Source: Plantago ovata (lineage: Eukaryota; Streptophyta; Magnoliopsida; Lamiales; Plantaginaceae). From it: a stretch of 64,000 bases of DNA. Where the stretch lies: assembly GCA_028274465.1 (NCBI GenBank), contig CM051455.1:135504096-135568095 (forward strand). The letters run 5' to 3'. A model generated the notes under the pieces. That model was not told where the DNA came from, made no database searches, and was given only the letters and a program-made list of their open reading frames with translations. Numbering within the stretch: position 1 is the first letter of the stretch; each line of letters opens with the position of its first letter. Positions 60,441-64,000 of this stretch are shown one piece after another. The position numbers and the translations under genes are program-made.

Positions 60441-63400
60441 TTACGCAGTGGTCTCGTTCGACGGAACAAGAACATTTCCATCCGGAAGAGGGCTGCACCC
60501 GGCTTTACCGTGGTTCTCTACTTCCTCAACCGGAAAAACTTCTGACTGCAAAGACGGGGCAATGTTCTTCACGCGCAACCAAGTTAGCTGCCAAAAGCTG
60601 TCTCCTCCCACAGGATCACTAGGGGTGAGAATCCCCTTTGTCTTCATCACAAGCAATGTGTTCTTGAGAATCTCAGGAACTAATTCATGAATTTTCTCAC
60701 TCCGTTTTCCTCTAAACCTCATCTTCATACTTCTCTCCATGCAACCAAGCACCCTCAACCATAGTTGACAGAACGATGGTGATTGAACAATATCAAGCAA
60801 AGACTGTAAAAATGTTTTTGCCAAGAGCTTCAGAGACAAAACAATTGAACCTTCCACACTCCGGTATTCTTTTGGGGAACTTTGGGCCATTTCAAATAAT
60901 TCATCGAGCAATGTGAAGATCACGGGATCAAAGCACTGGATCCACAAGTCAGTCGGTATATGAATGCCCTCAACACCAGTCAAGCACCTTTGTAATAACA
61001 TAATAGCATGGTTCCTGACCTCTTCCCTCTGATCTACACACACTTTTCGTAACCCCTGCACAAGCCTCAGCCACATTTCGAGTATATCCTCAGACATCTT
61101 TGCAACTGCCTCCTCACCCGCTGCTTCCTTCGTTTGGCAAAACCATCTCTCCAAGCAAACAACAGAACCAGCCATTAGATCTAGAGATTTGACCGAACGG
61201 TCAATGTTACCTACTCGAGATTCAGCAAACTGCCGGGCAGCATTCAAGCATAGCACATAATTAGCAGGCAAAAGGTGCGCCCCATCAGACATGATGTATG
61301 ACAGAGTATCAAAACCTGCTTCAGAAGCTTCGGGATGCCGTGCTGTGATCGAAAGCAAAGATATGATGGTCCGCCAACCCAGGTGAGATCGGATCTGCAT
61401 TGCATTTCCTTTTACAAGATGCATTACTTCTTGAGTGATCTGTTCACAGTAAGCATCAGCCACGCGAGCATCGAGTTTCAAAATCAGCTGCAAAGACTTG
61501 AGAAGCTCATCAGTGAGATTTTCCTTGTACGGAAGCAACCGCTGGCATATACGAAGAAGTCCAAAGACAGCCTTTTCCACAAGAGTGCAAGGCATCGTGG
61601 TTGACTGAACAACAGAGGCAATGTACTCATAAACATTCTGCCATAAGAGCATGATTCTGTCCCGGTTGTTTAGGGTGATTGCTATTAGCAGTTCCAGGCA
61701 AAATACAGCTGAACTATTGTCATCCTGAAAGTTATTCCCTTTGGAAGTACGCCCCGCAGCTGTAACAAGAGCACAGACAAGTTTACATAATGACTCTGCT
61801 TGCAGAAACTTGCTCTCAGCAAAAATACTGTCAATATGGCAATTTTGAATCGTCTGAAGAGTACGTTGACGAGATGCCAGCTGCTCTTCTGATGGTTGGG
61901 GAGCAGGTTCTTCAGCATCATAAGATAAGAGTAGGCTGAACCGGCCCATGAGACCCGATGATTTCCGAACAGGAGCAGGTGCTGGAACTGGGGATGGTGG
62001 TGAAGGAGTAGCTACTGCTTTAACTTGATCATGGCTGGAAGAAGATTCCAGGTCATCAGTGGCATCACTGGCAAGACGAGCCGGAAGGAGACCTATCCTG
62101 TGCAAACTCAAGATGCAGTCTAGAATATTTCTCCAACCCGAACGAATATGATCACCGTAACGGTTTGCAATTGTGAAAACTGCCACAGTTGCCATCTTAG
62201 CCTTGACATCATCCGCAAAATAGAGGATTGATTTTTCACTAAATGATGGATGCAACAAGGTTGTGAATTTGCAGAGAGAGATAACCAAGTCATCCAACAC
62301 ATCACCAAAGTTATAACTAGCCGAGAGTTTAGCAATAGCCAAGAAACCATCAATGCATGACTGTATAACATTTTCCTGCTCAGCGTTATCAAGCACAACG
62401 GATATAGCAGCAATAGTAGGACCAGACAAAATTGCAAACATGTCATAATCAAGGTAGGACCCAGAATCAGAGACGATATATTGAGAAGTCTGCTTAGCTT
62501 TGTGTGTCACACCAATCCAGTGGCTGCGTGACAGAGCCCCAGCGCTCGCACCTTGATCTGGGACCATACGGATTTCATTCTCATAGATGGACTGGTAGAG
62601 TTCAGACAAAAACTCTCGAGGAAGGTCATTCCCCCCATTGATTTTCCTGTTGTTTCGAATGAAGTCCTCTTCGCTCATCTTCTTCTTCACCTGCGCGTTG
62701 TGCTGATCCGTGTTGAGCATTATTAAAGAATATGACAACAGGAGAGCGGCATCTTTGTTGACCAAAATATCCTGTGATTGCTCATAATAGCTCTCTGCAA
62801 ATGCTTCAAGTACTCTCTGTATCTTCTGGGATTCGCCGGGCAATCGAAAAGTATCCAAGAAAATCCGCAAAGCAATATCTAAATTCATCATCCGAAAATC
62901 AAACGTCCTTGCAAATTCATGGAGCACTTGTATACAAAACTCATCGTGACTACCCAGAAAATCACCAATAAGATTTTTATCCAATCCGATTATGAATCTA
63001 AAGAAGTATGCTACACTTCTCGGCTCAAGATTGCCAGGCAACAAATGTAATCCCTGAAGAAATTCCAAACCTTTTTTGGGATCCCTGTTGAAATGATCAA
63101 CACCAATCATCAGCTTCCTCTTTATTTGCTTCATTTTACGGACAAATGGGACCCACTGAAGAGGTTCCCCATAATCATTACATTTCACTGTCCAGAATGG
63201 CTTATATTCCTCCATTTCTATTGGCTCTTCTGATGAACCTGATGTATCATGGCCTATTCTATCAGCCATTCCCTGAACCAAAGCGATCAAGCCATCCAAT
63301 GCAAGTGTGTTCATTGCAGATAAGGGGTTGTTCACCGGAAAGGCACTCTTAGATAACAGATTAGCAAGGCCTTCGAACACATTGCTACAGGACATGTCAC

Positions 63401-63998
63401 AATCATAATTGGCATACAATTCAGTGACAAACATAGGCTGCCTACAGAAGTCAACAAGTGCCTCCATAGCAACCTCTTGCTGCTGATAAGAAGCTCCATA
63501 CTTACTTTCTGATATCCTCAACAGCACACTGGAAAAGAAAGCTTCAAGTTGTAGTTTTAACTTTGTGCGAAGGTGATAATAGAGGTTTAGAACAATGCTA
63601 CACACCGTTGAAAGAATTAACGGGCTCATAGACAACCCAAACTGCATCAGGTTATAAAACAATTCCTCCTGTATCAGAGCCAATAATTTAGGATGGCTTC
63701 CAAAAGAAGCCCCGCCCAGCTCAATTGCTGCATTGAGTAAACCCAAAGCAAATAGAGGAACATCTTCATGATATGCTATTGGGTTAGACCTGGGGCCAAC
63801 TTCTATATCATCCATCACATTCAGAAGAGAACACAAAAAATGAAAAATTTCCACCATTGCAGGGACCCCATAAGGATCCAGCATCAGATCAGAAGTAATG
63901 GTTCTATCTTTCTCATTGACAAGCTCATTTGATTGGTTATCTGATTCTGGCACAATATGACCATTGGAATGTTTATTATCGTCAACAGTGTGATCTTC
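60441..63998 (-). CDS. GNL1: GNL1/GNOM-type ARF guanine-nucleotide exchange factor, N-terminus outside window
   Basis: A single open exon runs from the right edge to a TAA at 60441-60443, about 1,185 residues. Order: end of the N-terminal region and HUS box (from DPYGVPAMVEIFHFLCSLLN), Sec7 domain (about 62570-63145), then the long HDS region. The Sec7 catalytic glutamate is in GESQKIQR (codon 62832-62834), followed by MLNTDQHNAQVKKKMSEEDF. Sec7 activates ARF GTPases for vesicle coat assembly at Golgi and endosomal membranes. The C-terminal text (SEKIHELVPEILKNTLLVMK, SFWQLTWL, LQSEVFP) resembles Arabidopsis GNL1 more than GNOM as I recall them, so GNL1 is preferred over GNOM. GNOM-type genes have an additional 5' exon, expected right of base 64000. 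No stop or frameshift. Confidence 0.93.
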   Translation of the reverse strand, partial: EDHTVDDNKHSNGHIVPESDNQSNELVNEKDRTITSDLMLDPYGVPAMVEIFHFLCSLLNVMDDIEVGPRSNPIAYHEDVPLFALGLLNAAIELGGASFGSHPKLLALIQEELFYNLMQFGLSMSPLILSTVCSIVLNLYYHLRTKLKLQLEAFFSSVLLRISESKYGASYQQQEVAMEALVDFCRQPMFVTELYANYDCDMSCSNVFEGLANLLSKSAFPVNNPLSAMNTLALDGLIALVQGMADRIGHDTSGSSEEPIEMEEYKPFWTVKCNDYGEPLQWVPFVRKMKQIKRKLMIGVDHFNRDPKKGLEFLQGLHLLPGNLEPRSVAYFFRFIIGLDKNLIGDFLGSHDEFCIQVLHEFARTFDFRMMNLDIALRIFLDTFRLPGESQKIQRVLEAFAESYYEQSQDILVNKDAALLLSYSLIMLNTDQHNAQVKKKMSEEDFIRNNRKINGGNDLPREFLSELYQSIYENEIRMVPDQGASAGALSRSHWIGVTHKAKQTSQYIVSDSGSYLDYDMFAILSGPTIAAISVVLDNAEQENVIQSCIDGFLAIAKLSASYNFGDVLDDLVISLCKFTTLLHPSFSEKSILYFADDVKAKMATVAVFTIANRYGDHIRSGWRNILDCILSLHRIGLLPARLASDATDDLESSSSHDQVKAVATPSPPSPVPAPAPVRKSSGLMGRFSLLLSYDAEEPAPQPSEEQLASRQRTLQTIQNCHIDSIFAESKFLQAESLCKLVCALVTAAGRTSKGNNFQDDNSSAVFCLELLIAITLNNRDRIMLLWQNVYEYIASVVQSTTMPCTLVEKAVFGLLRICQRLLPYKENLTDELLKSLQLILKLDARVADAYCEQITQEVMHLVKGNAMQIRSHLGWRTIISLLSITARHPEASEAGFDTLSYIMSDGAHLLPANYVLCLNAARQFAESRVGNIDRSVKSLDLMAGSVVCLERWFCQTKEAAGEEAVAKMSEDILEMWLRLVQGLRKVCVDQREEVRNHAIMLLQRCLTGVEGIHIPTDLWIQCFDPVIFTLLDELFEMAQSSPKEYRSVEGSIVLSLKLLAKTFLQSLLDIVQSPSFCQLWLRVLGCMERSMKMRFRGKRSEKIHELVPEILKNTLLVMKTKGILTPSDPVGGDSFWQLTWLRVKNIAPSLQSEVFPVEEVENHGKAGCSPLPDGNVLVPSNETTA

Positions 63999-64000
63999 TG

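Noticed and set aside
60448..63352. Several 60-110-codon frames on both strands in the ARF-GEF exon
   Set aside because: All overlap a single intact 1,185-residue conserved frame and have no independent support.

Overview
This is nuclear DNA of a core eudicot plant. The evidence is short AT-rich introns with GT-AG borders, plant-only protein families (a LPA2-like photosystem II assembly factor, a short PIN5-type auxin carrier, a GNOM/GNL1-type ARF-GEF, a PTM-like DDT-PHD protein, a DUF295 F-box relative), cytosolic tRNA-Val genes, and many plant transposons (Copia, L1-type LINE, hAT, MULE, Stowaway, SINE). I cannot name the species. All exon borders were placed by eye from splice signals and family similarity.

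Layout. 1-6.1 kb, minus: 15 exons of a mitochondrial intermediate peptidase (M3 metallopeptidase) whose last exons lie left of the window. 7.2-8.6 kb, minus: a gene with two cystatin-like modules, 5' end not found. 8.7-17.3 kb: repeat-rich DNA with a long AT microsatellite, a 650-bp direct repeat pair bracketing a foldback element, and Copia remnants carrying a nested hAT MITE that itself carries a Stowaway MITE. 17.3-19.0 kb, minus: a PIN5-like gene broken by a frameshift. 20.6-27.8 kb: three tRNA-Val genes and one structurally complete but coding-defective 3.1-kb Copia element. 29-48 kb, minus: a tandem array of PTM-like genes. One copy (36.5-43.7 kb) is largely intact over its N-terminal two thirds, one (29.2-30.6 kb) is internally deleted, and only tail exons remain of another. 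35.7-36.4 kb, plus: a LINE tail. 49.6-50.6 kb: a MULE-type MITE. 51-52 kb: a DUF295 pseudogene followed by a SINE. 53-54 kb: a topoisomerase II pseudogene. 56.2-57.5 kb, plus: LPA2, intact. 60.4 kb to the right edge, minus: a GNL1/GNOM-like ARF-GEF lacking only its N-terminal part, which lies outside the window.

From memory, MIP and LPA2 are neighbours in Arabidopsis (At5g51540 and At5g51545). Here they remain the flanking, divergently transcribed intact genes, but about 50 kb of duplications, decayed genes and transposons separate them. The genes are not a pathway. The biology lies in one conserved gene pair, an expanding and decaying chromatin-gene array, and a well-resolved record of insertions with visible target-site duplications. 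I found no CRISPR array, operon or microbial-type system.
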